A DNA stretch of 64,000 nucleotides from Amorphochlora amoebiformis (GCA_054601695.1 BAAHQB010000369.1:62001-126000); one strand, 5' to 3'; shown: positions 1 to 33,667, counted from the first letter of the stretch. Program-made: numbers and translations. Notes: generated from the sequence alone by a model not told the origin.

Positions 1-8916
<8,916 letters not shown>

Positions 8917-8927
8917 CAGTTTATATA

Positions 8928-8974
<47 letters not shown>

Positions 8975-9148
8975 TTGCGTGTGTGTGTGTGTGTATGTAT
9001 TTTTTTGTATGTGTGATTTTTGTATATGTGTTTCGTGCGTGTGTATGCACATATAATTTGCGTGTACATATGTATAATATATATATGTATATATGTGTAT
9101 ATTGTGTGTGTGTGTGTAAATATGTATAAATACATTTATTTATAATAC

Positions 9149-9182
<34 letters not shown>

Positions 9183-9237
9183 GCATATGTTTGTACATGA
9201 GTGTGCGTGTGTGTGTGTCTGCATGTGTGTTTTATGG

Positions 9238-9263
9238 CTTTATTGTGTGTATACACAATAAAG
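9238..9263. terminator. Hairpin with AATAAA on both strands
   Basis: Perfect 11-bp arms CTTTATTGTGT / ACACAATAAAG around a 4-nt loop place AATAAA on each strand. It lies about 320 bp downstream of the stop codon of the first coiled-coil gene, so it may mark the 3' end of that transcript and perhaps of a converging one. Confidence 0.35.
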
Positions 9264-10600
9264 CTATGCTTTAAACCTTACAATAAGCTATGCGTTAAAC
9301 CTCTTCATCCAGTGCCAATTTACACAATTCTTTTGCTTAGTCTCTGCTGAGCTGAACGAGCAATAATCGATCAAGCTTGTCTTCCTTAAACTATGCCGGA
9401 TAGAGCACTCGCGAGGCAGATTCGAAGCAAAACGCAGTTGAGTATAATCTAGATAATCCAAAGTTTCATTTTGATCTAGTTGATCATGTTCAATCTAGAA
9501 TTCGATCGTATAACCTCTACGAATTAAGTGGATAAAGTCCCACGCATTGGCAAACGGCTTGTGTTGTTACTATTAATTGAACCAGTTAAGTTACGGTGGG
9601 TGGGCATGTCCCCATGTACTAGTAGGTGGCATAGTACACATTACCAGCCTGTCTAGATATCTAGGATATGGATTATGAAATGAGATATCATCACCTTAGA
9701 TCTTGACCTTCATGCGCAACTGTAAGATCTGGAATACATTCAATATATCAATTAATAAATTAGTAATTAGATAATACTAGAATACTTAATTCAATCTACG
9801 TGATATAACTTGGACTTGGATCATAATAGGTACATCTACTAGTACCAGCTACTAGTAGTCTGTAGTACTAGATTACTAGTTACCATTAATTGAATCATAC
9901 TAGTCATATCCGATAACATCTTATAGTATATATTCTAGATATTATATCTAGTATATATATATATATATATATATAAGAATATATATCATTATATGTATCT
10001 TTTCTAGATATCCATTTTAAGATGAATTGTGACCGAATGAATATGAGTAATTAACCTTTATCATTCACCTACTGTGCCATCCATTGACATGGTCTTGACA
10101 TAAACTAATCTAAATCTAAACACTGACATGACGGGGCTGTTCTAGTCCGACTCGCTGCTCTCGTATGTATCTAGACCCTTCTTGTAACCTATGTCCTTCG
10201 TTGGTCCCTCCATTCCCTGACCCTTCAATCTCTTCCTCTTTGTTGATGGTTCGGGTGCATCTATAGGAGGAGCATTAAGGACGACCTAATTCATCACCCA
10301 AATTTCAATTAAACCCTGGAGGCATGCAAGTGTCATATACTACCTTGCCAGCTATCGTGTGAAGCGGTGGGAACTTTTCTAAGCAGTACTTGAGGTGCTG
10401 GAGGGCGGGGAGAGGGTCATTTATATTTTTTTTGGGAGGGGTTTGAGATATACCTGGTCGCCTATTGTTCTGTGGTTTCGCGCCTTAGCTTCCTGTGGGA
10501 AGATCTATAAATATGCCACGGTACATGATATGTACATTTTATACATATCATATTTAAAGTATTAACATAAAAGAAATCTAAATATATACGTATGTAGGTA
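9264..10600. other. Intergenic, no gene seen
   Basis: AT-rich unique sequence with few microsatellites and many TCTAGA/ACTAGT-like motifs. No ORF of interest and no RNA gene recognised. Confidence 0.6.
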
Positions 10601-10607
10601 AATGTAA

Positions 10608-12340
<1,733 letters not shown>

Positions 12341-12363
12341 TATATATGTAATTCATGTCGTAG

Positions 12364-12848
12364 AGGTGACGTACACAAGGTCCGAGAAGGGAACAGTATG
12401 CACATTATCCGAACCCCTCACTTCTGTCTTGCACTCTTTTCGACCGAATTTTGCACGGAATAACAACGTCCGGAGATACAAGGTGCTAACAATTCAACCC
12501 TCATCCCTAGAATTTCAATAGCACTCGCCTTCTCTCTCTCCCACCTCTCTTACTCTCTAGCTTATTTGCTACACTCCAACCCCATTGTTTGCTACACGAC
12601 AAATCGCTTACCCCTTAAGATTACCACGGCGAGGTCGCTAATCCTGCCGACATCGGGGTCAGATGAAATCATTTTCTTGATTCGTGAGCCTAAATGTGCT
12701 TTGTGTGCCAGAGGAAATCGAAGCATCGAAAAGAATGCAGAGAAAAACATACGTTGCATGGCCTTAGTCTTGAAGTAAGGATCCTTCCGCAGATCTACCG
12801 GTGCAGCATCCTCCCGCAAGAAGCTGGATGTATAATGTGTTCGCAATG
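12364..12848 (+). CDS. Possible two-exon 3' end of an unknown gene (strand uncertain)
   Basis: This is an island without TA repeats. On the plus strand, 12364-12482 can be read as an exon (39 full codons, ending in phase 0 before GTGCTA). A stretch from an AG at about 12711 to a TGA at about 12848 reads as a basic C-terminal exon beginning [12 protein letters not shown]. No intron splice-site pair could be proved between them. The minus strand is also open over 12592-12846 (84 codons, beginning [13 protein letters not shown]) and looks equally protein-like, and further minus-strand frames are open at 13175-13432. One of the two strands probably carries a gene, but sequence reading alone does not decide which. 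No function can be proposed. Confidence 0.3.
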
Positions 12849-12849
12849 A

Positions 12850-13650
12850 ACTTCATCCCCGTTACTTCCTCTCATGCCCAGAATAACGCAAAAAACTTTC
12901 ACTGAAATATCAGTAATGATTATTACCTACCCCCTGGGGTAGCAGTAATCTGGAGCGAGAATAAGAGCGAAGGCGGCGGCAGACAGCCAACAGGCAGCCG
13001 TGAATTGCATGTGAGCCGGTGGCATCGGAGAATAGGAAACTTGATATTATATTTCGATATGAGGATATGTCGTGAAGGAATATCCGTTCCAAAAGGACTA
13101 TTAAAGGTCAAATGAAGCTGTCAGGTCCTCTCTCCTCCCCCGAGATACACTAGCCTTTTCCATGACCTTTGAGTTCAAAAAGTACACGAAATTTCGTGTG
13201 TGGTGATTAGCGTAACCTTTTCCTTCTGGGGGAAGAGATAATTTTTTTTATTTGATATTTTACGAAAAGGGAATGAGGAAAGCGGAAAGGTTCGAAGAGG
13301 AATGATACGGGATTCAAGCTGAGGGCGCAAATACAGTCTAATATTGCCTACTTTGCGTCGAAGGAGTCTTTGGTGCGTACGAAGGTATCTCTGAAAACAT
13401 TCTAATTGGAACACATCGGCCAAAAGTTCCAAAACACTGTCGATATCTGAGAGCTAGGGCTTTTTGCCATTTGCAAGGTGGTATTCGCGCTCGAAGGAAA
13501 TTTGGATAAAATTGAGCTTTTTTGGAGGTATTGTCAGAACTTTCTGCACAGGGGCGTACTTAAACTAAAGGTTTTATGGCTGCCGATGTCTACATGTACA
13601 AGTCTCATTTGTATAAGATGAATCGATTTCATTGACGATTGCATGGACAC

Positions 13651-13687
<37 letters not shown>

Positions 13688-13728
13688 GCATAATATTATA
13701 TATACATATATATATATGTAATAAGATG

Positions 13729-13767
<39 letters not shown>

Positions 13768-13775
13768 TATACATA

Positions 13776-13814
<39 letters not shown>

Positions 13815-14172
13815 ATATATATTTAGTATGCGTACATGATCTTAAAAAAACACGTTCACATGAACAAATATACATATACAAATGTATATTCGTGGATTTC
13901 TAAAATAGAGGTGCATACAAATATAAATGTATCATATGTGACAATTATAATTTAACCTTAGTAAGAATAATAGTAAACGAAAAGAATCCAACAATATTCA
14001 TAAATATAAAATGCTAATTACAATAATCATCGGATAACAATTTAACCCTACTAAATATTCGAATATAATATATATATATATATATACTAGCGATCAGTAC
14101 AATAATTTAACGTTGCTAATAATAATACTGCTAATGATAATCGATATAATAACGCGAGTGCCTTCAGTTTGC
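12850..14172. other. Unique DNA without assigned gene
   Basis: TA-poor to about 13650, with open frames on both strands (plus about 12945-13113; minus 13175-13432) but no decisive exon structure; then (CA)n and (TA)n. Confidence 0.4.
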
Positions 14173-14236
14173 TTCCATTTGAAAACCATTTATCTGACCT
14201 ACATATGTAGGTCAGATAAATGGTTTTCAAATGGAA
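14173..14236. repeat. Perfect 64-bp palindrome
   Basis: Two 32-bp arms are exact reverse complements without a spacer (centre ACAT/ATGT at 14204/14205). The arm starts TTCCATTTGAAAACCATT. The flanks do not continue the symmetry. It is in AT-rich non-coding DNA about 370 bp upstream of the small gene at 14.6 kb. Confidence 0.95.
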
Positions 14237-14480
14237 TATATCCTCGATCATCCGCATATATATCCACCAGACGGTTCCTGAATGATTGTCGAAAGTTCGA
14301 CTAGTTTTCTAGATAGTTCCCCGAATATTCACCAATTAACTCCTCTTGCACATGAATTCTTATAAGGCGATCATAATTCAATTAACCCAAACCGTGGTAT
14401 CAACTAAACTATGGACCACCAACTTACTTGTCTTTATAATTGTGAAATAAATATAATATGATGATAATATATATATACTA

Positions 14481-14533
<53 letters not shown>

Positions 14534-14542
14534 ATGTACACG

Positions 14543-14595
<53 letters not shown>

Positions 14596-14602
14596 CCCAC
14601 AG

Positions 14603-16378
<1,776 letters not shown>

Positions 16379-16677
16379 CAGATTTACTTTGCTTCTCTTC
16401 ACTCAACTCCCTTCTCGCTCTTACACAAACATATTCACACCCAGGCTGATTGGTATTACCAGCTCGAAAAAGAACTTTTTTTTTTTTTTTCGACCCAGAG
16501 TGAATACTTCGACCAAAAAACATTTAATACCCGGAATGATATGCTGCTACTTTAACTTTGTGCAAGAACCTTTTTCTTATAGTCATACCTAAATTTCATC
16601 CTAGTTACCAACTTTTGGGGTGGTATTGTATTAATCTAATTCATCTAAGTCACTCGGCGACTTTCAGCTAGTTGTAG

Positions 16678-16912
16678 GCTGAGTACGCAACTTCAACATT
16701 AACGGAGAGAATCTCGGTGGTGATCGATGGATACCACAGCTGCAGCGAAGTTCTGCAAGAGACTGGCAGAGGTGCAACGGATCCGTCCGAACTCGCGCTT
16801 CTACACAATTGGTCAAGCAAGACCTGCTGCGCCACATCTAGTATACGCAGCTTCATGAACGCCTTGGCTCTCAATTCTGCTATTAACGAAAGCATTGACA
16901 ATCTACATTTAC
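16678..16912. other. Candidate coding block, frame and strand unresolved
   Basis: A TA-free stretch of normal base composition. One plus frame is open for about 78 codons (beginning AEYATSTLTER after an AG at 16677). The minus strand is open for about 80 codons over 16668-16934. A second plus frame gives about 43 codons from an ATG near 16728. It probably belongs to a nearby gene, perhaps the 5' part of the gene whose 3' exons lie at 20.3-27.0 kb, but I cannot join it in phase. Confidence 0.25.
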
Positions 16913-17421
16913 CTATATATATATATATATACATATACTATCATATATAAATATATATATATATTTATTTTTATATATATGCGTGTGTTATGTATATTCA
17001 GATATTTACATATAACAATATATATATATATAATATATATATATAATATTATAATATCTAGAAAATAAGCATATATGCGTATATAAAAAATATCGCTATA
17101 AAAAATAATATATATACATTATATATACATAGTCATGTAATTTATTAGTACGTATGCAATTATACACACAAATATATATAAGTTTATACCCATGTATACA
17201 CATAATCATCTAGATCAAAATAGGACTAATTTTTCAATCATTCTATATTTATTGTACTTATGAGCATAGTTTACGATGTACGTAGATGTGTACATGTGTA
17301 ATCTAGGTAATGTATATATGTGTATATATACTACTAATAATACTAGTAAATAGTATGAATATTTATGTATGTATGTATGTATGTATATATATATATATAT
17401 ATATGTACATACATGTATATA

Positions 17422-17515
<94 letters not shown>

Positions 17516-17592
17516 GTAAATATATAAATGATTATACACATACATCAATATAATACAACGTATATACATATACGTATATACATACACATATG

Positions 17593-17673
<81 letters not shown>

Positions 17674-17738
17674 ATATATATATATTCATATGTAAATATG
17701 TAATCATTAGATATACGTATGTATACACACACACACAC

Positions 17739-17796
<58 letters not shown>

Positions 17797-17924
17797 GTAA
17801 ATATATAAGTTTGATTACACACATAATAGTTTTTTCATATATATATATATATATATTAAGATGTATATATAAATGATTATATAAGTACACACATAATAGT
17901 TATATCAATATAATATAACAATAT

Positions 17925-19095
17925 GTAGACAATAATGTGCCAGATATATTGATACAATAATAAGTACATGTGATTCGCCAGATATATCATTAAGTATACA
18001 ATAAGTATACAATAATGCGCCAGGTATATAAATACAACAATAATATGTATGCGTTAACGGAAAAGAATGAACCTTGCATACTAAAGAAGTATAAAAAAAA
18101 AAAGTGAAGGATACCACAACGCCGTGTCAACGACGCTAAACTTCCGAGTTCGACAGGGATAGGGTGTATTAGCCGTGGTATGGTGGTATCCATAAGTTGG
18201 ACGGAAAATATTCGAACCTAGTTATCAAACATTTCACGTTAACGCTTAAATCACACGCACACCACCCGGCAGATCCTTCCACTCTACATACCTAATACTC
18301 GGAGCCTTGAAAATCGATAAACGTACTCTGAGTGTTATATATGGGTTAGATTCAACGACATCTAGACTATAGCTCCAGCGAGGGTATAGTGTACACCCTT
18401 CCGCCTTCGGGGGGAAAAAGGTATTTTGCTTCCAAGTCATATGTCATCGATTGTAAAGGGACTTGAGGTAATAACTACATACATGCATGTCTTCGATTTT
18501 ACGTTTTGCGGCTAGTCGTTTATTAAATTTCTACTAGTGAAATACAGTGGTAATTACACGAGGTAAATGAGAGGGTTGGAGTGTGATAAGGTAAAGTTGA
18601 CGGAGGGTGAGAGCTCGGTGCCGCCTTCCAGCGACTGTTACCCATAACCCCAAGTGTACCCTTGGTGGCGAGATGTGTCCTAAATGGAATTTCTAAAAAA
18701 GTTCTAAGTACACGATCTTCGATTATATTTGGTTACTATTTCAAGGATGAAGCGCCATAAGCAGCTTAAAATGTGAGCCAAAAACCCTGTTTAGCCCTTA
18801 CCGGACTATCCCCAATCCGTCGAATTTTTCCATCGGACAGGAAGTGTAGCTTCTACACCTCCTCCCCCCAAATTTTTCTTCAATCAACATCGTGTGTGAC
18901 TATATTTAAAGCCTTAGAGGAATTTTGAGACTTCAAATATCAATATCCATCTCACCTCGTCGATATTTCGGGGACCACCACATCCCAGGGGTCCGGCGCC
19001 ATGTCTCCGGGATTCCACTCGAAATCCCAAGTTGGAGATGATCTCCCGGAATCTCCAACGAAATTGTCTTTCGATTATGGTAATTTCGCCTGAAA
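17925..19095 (+). repeat. 5S-associated dispersed repeat, copy 1
   Basis: About 1.1 kb of TA-poor sequence, similar along its length to 29.09-30.22 kb. It includes the 5S-derived segment, a block around TAGCTCCAGCGAGGGTA, and a block around TCCGGGATTCCACTCGAAAT. The similarity is visible by eye but there are many substitutions and small indels, so the copies are old. No convincing coding frame is present; the short ORFs on either strand are not conserved between copies. Confidence 0.8.
18109..18191 (-). pseudogene. 5S rRNA-derived copy with the core deleted
   Basis: An 83-bp minus-strand relative of the 29.2 kb copy. It keeps both pairing ends and the GAACTCGGAAGTT core but lacks about 37 nt in the second half. 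The minus-strand 3' end is followed by a run of eleven T, a strong Pol III terminator. The shared flanks show that the 5S segment travels inside a larger repeat. Confidence 0.8.
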
Positions 19096-19586
19096 AGATA
19101 AGATTGGTAACACGTGCCCTCATAAATTAATGGCCTTATTATCGGACACAAACGTATCAACTCTGGAAGGATCTTGTGTGATGCGTATACTGGGGGTCCA
19201 GTGGGGGATAAAAGCAGTGTATAAACGTTTAAGGGTTTTGATGTATTGATACTCGCAGGGTGAGAGAAGTTCCGATGTAAATATTTTCACGGGACCGGGC
19301 CGTCGAGCCAGCAATCTCCTACCCCCCCTCTCTCTCTTTGGTTCTCCCGCCCCTCAAATCTCTTTCTCTCTTCTGTCCCATGTTTCCCTCTCTTTGGGTA
19401 GTAGAAATAATCGTGATAATGAAAATTCAACTGGTGACTATCATGTGTGACATTTGTGAGTGACGTTTGGTGGATTCTTATGAGAGCTGTCAATTTGTGT
19501 GTGATTGTATATGTAGGTGTGAATATATATTTAAGTATGTATGTGTGGATATTTATATGTAAGTGTACGCACACACACACACACGC

Positions 19587-19635
<49 letters not shown>

Positions 19636-19678
19636 GCCTGTATATAGAAATTATAATATATAATAGTTAAAATAAATG

Positions 19679-19785
<107 letters not shown>

Positions 19786-19813
19786 TATATATACACATAT
19801 ACATATACACATA

Positions 19814-19853
<40 letters not shown>

Positions 19854-19930
19854 TGCACATGCACATATATGTATATTTGTAATTCTTGCCCAGTAATTGA
19901 AATTAGAAAAGTAAAAATGGGTAACAGCTG

Positions 19931-19995
19931 GGGTTAGGGTTAGGGTCAGGGTTAGGGTTAGGGTTAAGGTTAGAGTTAGGGTTAGGGTTAGGGTT
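19931..19995 (+). repeat. Interstitial telomeric array, TTAGGG
   Basis: About ten TTAGGG units with single variants (GTCAGGG, GTTAAGG, GTTAGAG), next to one arm of the 19,994/26,809 inverted repeat. Confidence 0.95.
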
Positions 19996-20046
19996 AGATC
20001 ACCATTCGATCGCGCTGAGGATCCTGGATCACATATCGTGACCTAC

Positions 20047-20092
<46 letters not shown>

Positions 20093-20093
20093 T

Positions 20094-20261
<168 letters not shown>

Positions 20262-20330
20262 GAAAATATATATAGATAAATATATATATATATACATATA
20301 TACACATACACATACATTACAAAATTTAAG

Positions 20331-28574
<8,244 letters not shown>

Positions 28575-28582
<8 letters not shown>

Positions 28583-28797
28583 ATATGGATGTAGATGATT
28601 ATACATGTACACACATATAATAGTTATATCAACACATGATTATACATGTACACACATATAACATTTATGTATATGTATATATGCATACATATACACATAC
28701 ACACATAATTGATTATAGATGTACACGCATATAATAGTTACATCAACACATCATTATACATATACACACATATAATAGTTATATCAACACATACATA

Positions 28798-28800
<3 letters not shown>
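28575..28800. repeat. About 41-bp minisatellite
   Basis: GATTATACATGTACACACAT followed by ATAATAGTTATATCAACACAT is repeated about four times. Related single copies occur at about 17528, 17878, 28340, 28430 and 28868. It flanks the 5S-associated repeats at both loci. Confidence 0.85.
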
Positions 28801-28863
<63 letters not shown>

Positions 28864-28936
28864 TGAATGATTATATGTACACACATAATAGTTATATCAA
28901 TATGGCATAATTTTTTATTTTTTATTATACAGACAT

Positions 28937-28967
<31 letters not shown>

Positions 28968-28978
28968 CACACACACAC

Positions 28979-29020
<42 letters not shown>

Positions 29021-29044
29021 TATAATATATATATATATATATAA

Positions 29045-29087
<43 letters not shown>

Positions 29088-29089
29088 GT

Positions 29090-30215
29090 GCACAATAATG
29101 CGCCCGATATATCAATCCAATAATAATATGTAGGGTGGAACATAATGAACTTTACGATGCATACTAAAGAAAACAAAAAACCAAAATTTAGGATACCACA
29201 ACCCCGTGTTCTCTCCTGATCCCCCACAGCAGTACTAACGAGTCCCGACGACGCTTAACTTCCGAGTTCGGCAGGGGTCGGGTGCTCAATGTCCGAGTTC
29301 GGCAGGGGTCGGGTGTTTTAAGCCGTGGTATGGTGGAATCCATTCGATCGAGGGAAAATATTCTAACCTAGTTATTCAAATTTTGTATCTCAACGCTTAT
29401 ATCACACGTACACCACCCGACAGATATAAAGCCTTCCACTCTATACACGCAATACGAAGACTTAAATTCGATAATCGTACTTAAATTCGATAATCGTACT
29501 GAGTGCTAATCCACGTGGGCACATGTAGACTATAGCTCCAGCGAGGGTACAGTGTACACCCTTCGGCCTTCGGGGGGAAGGAAAGGTGTTTGCTTCCAAG
29601 TCGTATGTGATTGATCGACTGTAATGGGGACCTGGAGGAATAATTATACACATACACGTGTTGGATTTTAACCAGTAGTTTATTAAATTTCTACTAGTTA
29701 AATATAGCAGCGACCACAGAAGGTAAAATGAGAGGGGTTGAGTGGGATAACGTAAAGGCGACGGAGGGTGAGAGCTCGGTGCCGCCTCACAACGACTGTT
29801 TGTTGCCCTTAACCCCCCGTGTACCCCGACGGGTGATGGTCCCAATTGGAATTTTGAAAAAATTTCTAAGTACACGATCTCCAGTTATATTTGGTTATCG
29901 TATCAAGGATAAAGTATCATGAGCAACTTAAAGTTTGCGCCAGAAGTCCCGTTTAGCCTACACCGGACTATCCCCAATCCGTCGAATTTTTGCATCCGAC
30001 ACGAAGTGTGGCTTCTACACCTCTTCCCCCCCAGATCTTCTTCAATTTTCATCGTGTGTGTTGCCTATTAAATCCTTGAAGGAAGTTTCAGACTTCCAAT
30101 ATCAATATCCATCTCACTTCGTCGACAATTCGGTGACTCCCACATGCTAAGGGTCCGGCGCCATGTCTCCGGGATTCCACTCGAAATCCCCGGTTCGAGC
30201 TGATGGAGATGATCT
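29090..30215 (+). repeat. 5S-associated dispersed repeat, copy 2
   Basis: The same order of blocks as copy 1: a leader with AATAATGCGCC, the 5S-derived segment, the GCGAGGGTACAGTGTACACC block and the GGTCCGGCGCCATGTC block. The spacing is slightly longer because of the 31-bp duplication in the 5S part and a short duplicated AAATTCGATAATCGTAC at about 29465 and 29484. It sits next to an inverted partial copy, forming an imperfect palindrome. Confidence 0.8.
29191..29341 (-). rRNA. 5S rRNA-like copy with an internal 31-bp tandem duplication
   Basis: Read on the minus strand, this has the complementary ends and conserved core of eukaryotic 5S rRNA, including GAACTCGGAAGTTAAGC and a typical GTTGTGGTATCC 3' end that pairs with the 5' GGATTCCACCATACCAC. 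A 31-bp block (29261-29291) is immediately repeated (from 29292). Removing one unit gives exactly 120 nt, the normal 5S length. A T-rich stretch follows the 3' end on the minus strand, as expected for a Pol III terminator. The duplication lies in the core, so this is more likely a pseudogene or repeat-embedded derivative than a working gene. Confidence 0.8.
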
Positions 30216-30274
30216 CATGGAATCTCCCGTGAGATTTTTCTGTGTTTGAGTGCACGTGTCTCTGAATTTATTAT

Positions 30275-31030
30275 ATTTCCCGGTGAAATTGCCATAATCG
30301 AACCATACCTTCGTTGGAGACTCCAGGAGATGAGCTCCAACCTGTGGAATCCCGGAAACAATGCGCCGGACCCTTGGGATGTGGGGGTCATCGAAATATC
30401 GACGAAATGAGACGGTTATTCATATTTGAAGCCTCAAATTTCCTCGAAGGATTCAAATGTGAGCACACACGATGTTCGTTTAAGAAAATTGGGGGGGGGG
30501 GAGGTGTGGAAGCTACACTTCCTGTCGGATGGAAAAATTCAACGGGTTGGGGATAGCCCGGTAAGGGCTAAAAGGGTTTTTTGGCGCAAACTTTAAGCTC
30601 CTCAGTGGAACTTTCTCCTCGATGTCGTAACCCAATTTCAAATTGGAGATTGTGTTCTTAGAACTTTTCAAAAATTCGATTTGGGATCAAATCTTGTGAC
30701 AAAGAGTACAAGTGGCGGGGGGCCTATGGGCAACAAACAGTCGCTGGGAGGCGGCACCGAGCTCTCACCCTCCGCCGACTTCACTTTATCCCACTCCACC
30801 GCCCTCATTCACCTCCTGTAATCACCGCTGTATTATGCTAGTAGAAATTATAATAAACGACTGGTTTAATCATTACCCGAAGTACGCTTTACTCGATCAC
30901 GTATGACTTGGAAGCAAAACACCTTTTCCCCTCCCTCCCGAAGTCCGAAGGTATTACACTGTACCCTCGCTGCAGCTATAGCCTAGATGCCGTTGAATTC
31001 ACGTGGGCCGGGATATAGCACGCAGAGTAT
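30275..31030 (-). repeat. 5S-associated dispersed repeat, copy 3, inverted and truncated
   Basis: The reverse complement of this stretch matches the part of copies 1 and 2 downstream of the 5S segment, from the AATTGCCATAATCGAA end through the GGCGCCGG-like block to the GCGAGGGTAC block. It stops before the 5S-like segment, where a (TA)n tract begins at about 31040. The inner end resembles copy 1 more than its neighbour, copy 2. Confidence 0.75.
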
Positions 31031-31035
31031 ATTAC

Positions 31036-31039
<4 letters not shown>

Positions 31040-31099
<60 letters not shown>

Positions 31100-31412
31100 T
31101 AGTATCATAGTGTGTGTTGTGTGTGTGTGTGTGTGTATTATTGCATATCTCTGCTTTCTCAAAAGCTCCCACGTGCATGGGTCTGTTCAGAGAGGGGGGG
31201 TGGTTCAAGGGGGGTAAAATTCAGATTCAGGAGATTTATTAAGGATGTTCTTCGTTGTAAACAATCATTGATAAATTTAATCAATTACAGCCTAATCACA
31301 CCAAGCGTCATGCATACCGTGGCACCTGCATACCGTAAATGATTTATACTGTTGTTTTTGCAGTCTCTTCTTTAGTAGAAGTGCTTTCTACATTTATAAA
31401 TATATTTACATA

Positions 31413-31446
<34 letters not shown>

Positions 31447-31900
31447 TGTCCCTCCCTTGTCCCACATGTGACCCCAACAATAGCCACCAAGTATATTCTA
31501 GATATTGTACTATAATTAATCAGTGTAAAATCATACCGCTTAAATTTACAAATGTGTGGCTTATGATGTCATGGTACTGAGAGATATATCATTGAGTATA
31601 CTACAATTATATCCAGCCTGAGACTAGTGAGAGGCTGAGACTCGTTTAACTCAAACTGGAAAAATTATGACTACTAAAATACGACCCATATTTAGACCAT
31701 CTCTAAACATATCATACACATGTAATATAAGGTCCCTAGTTGTGGACACAATAGCCAGTTTTACTGAAATAAAAACACTTGTATTTACCAGTTGCGCAGC
31801 TCATTTAGATAGGTACAGACCGTACAGCTATGTAGGTTTAGACACGAATGAATCGAAATAGAAATCGGTCAACAGAAGGCCGAAATAGGGTGCGCAGTAT
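31040..31900. other. Unique spacer, no gene seen
   Basis: A (TA)n and (TG)n tract to about 31136, then unique AT-rich sequence without coding support. Confidence 0.6.
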
Positions 31901-31906
31901 CAATAG

Positions 31907-32392
31907 TCATGCGATACTTGACGTATTTACTTGTTGGAAGTCATGAAGCCTCTTGACTCTCTTAGGCTTTGGACATTGGAGAGTTATTGAAGACAGCTTC
32001 GTTTTCTTGACGAATAGGATCGGGGTTGATTTGGAAGAGTATATGCTTGGAGTCAATTCCTCATCCTTTTCTTCATCACCGCTCGAGGGCAGATCAATTT
32101 GGCTGAGGCACCTTGCCAACTCCGGATCCCCTTCACCGGATTTCCGAAGCTTCCGAAACTCTTCTTTGCGAGCCTTCTCAGGGTTCCAGCTCATCGAGCG
32201 CCGACGATCATGTTTCGTGAACGTTTCATAGTTATGTTTCTCTTCCTTTTCGATTTCGACTACGCCCGCTTGAGTGACGAGGCCAAGCACCCCAACTGGC
32301 AGTGTGATTCGATGCGGGTCCTCCAGGGAGGCATGAAGTTCGTAGGCATGACGTGTTTCGCGCATACGACACTGAGATACCGCGGCTTGCAT
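31907..32392 (-). CDS. Unknown charged protein, 161 codons, uninterrupted
   Basis: An uninterrupted minus-strand ORF from an ATG at 32392 to a TGA at 31907-31909, in a TA-free region. The product begins MQAAVSQCRMRETRHAYE and has a Glu/Lys-rich middle, an acidic stretch (SSGDEEKDEELTPS) and a basic C-terminal part (PKPKRVKRLHDF). It has no transmembrane segment. Directly upstream (32400-32500), a different minus frame reads in a similar style (GDIAQSMQMNKRLRRTAF) up to a TAG at about 32400. The real gene may therefore extend further, with either an intron or a 1-nt frameshift near 32395. The plus strand is also open for 92 and 99 codons here, but those readings look like shadows. No family recognised. 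Confidence 0.6.
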   Translation of the reverse strand: MQAAVSQCRMRETRHAYELHASLEDPHRITLPVGVLGLVTQAGVVEIEKEEKHNYETFTKHDRRRSMSWNPEKARKEEFRKLRKSGEGDPELARCLSQIDLPSSGDEEKDEELTPSIYSSKSTPILFVKKTKLSSITLQCPKPKRVKRLHDFQQVNTSSIA

Positions 32393-32509
32393 ATCTAGTT
32401 AGATGCGAAGGCGGTGCGCCGCAACCTTTTGTTCATTTGCATGCTCTGTGCGATGTCTCCCAGGTGTTCGGCCTTAGGGATCTTGCGAACGCGTGATATC
32501 TTTGGAAAT

Positions 32510-33038
32510 CATGATTTTAATATCGTGCGTCGTTACAAGGTATATTTGGCGACTCTATACTACTCCTATATTAATCTATAGTAATACCTCCTTAAGGTTT
32601 ACAGAAACAACTATAAGGCAAAATCTACTTAAATTCATCTTTTCGGGAAATGCGTAAGTTCTTAAATCTTAACCCATTTCCAGATCCGATGAGAGTCTCA
32701 TGAGACCGAAGCCATCGATAGTCGACTAATGGAAGCCTCGTGATCAAGTTTTGAGTTGTCATTACATTATTATATCTCATTAAATTTGTAGAGATGGAGC
32801 CAGGACTCCTGTATATGCTTTCATGGGGCCGTAAGATTGCTTATGAACACATTTACACGGCCTTTGTACACCACTAGTATATATACACATGTAAACCGGC
32901 CAGTATACATGTCTCGACGGGTCGTGGACACCCATGTACATATGTACACGGCATGTATGTATACATGCTGACCGATGTTATTTAGACCCGTGCATTTTAC
33001 TTACGCTAAAACCTTTGTTGAAAGTGTACATGCTCGAG

Positions 33039-33131
<93 letters not shown>

Positions 33132-33149
33132 TATATGTATATATATATT

Positions 33150-33183
<34 letters not shown>

Positions 33184-33197
33184 CCTAGATATCTAAG

Positions 33198-33251
<54 letters not shown>

Positions 33252-33346
33252 GTAATATCTAGAATATATCTCAATACAGTAGATACATAATATTATATAG
33301 ATTATAATATTATTATTATATTGCAATTATAACTAGATATCTAGGA

Positions 33347-33379
<33 letters not shown>

Positions 33380-33560
33380 CATGATATGTATCATACGGTA
33401 ATACTACAATTATATATATATATATATATATATGTAATTATATAATATTAGATATGATTATATACATATGTTATAATTATAATTATATTATATGGCATTT
33501 AATATTCTCTGACCGTATGATGTTACATTCATATTAACTATATGTAACACTATATATGTG

Positions 33561-33597
<37 letters not shown>

Positions 33598-33667
33598 CTA
33601 GTATATATATGTTTATGCATATAGGTATATATACATATAACTAGACACATATATCTAGTAATCTAGG

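Noticed and set aside
31953-32398. Plus-strand ORFs of 92 and 99 codons
   Set aside because: They overlap the longer minus ORF, whose composition (charged, with acidic and basic blocks) is more protein-like.
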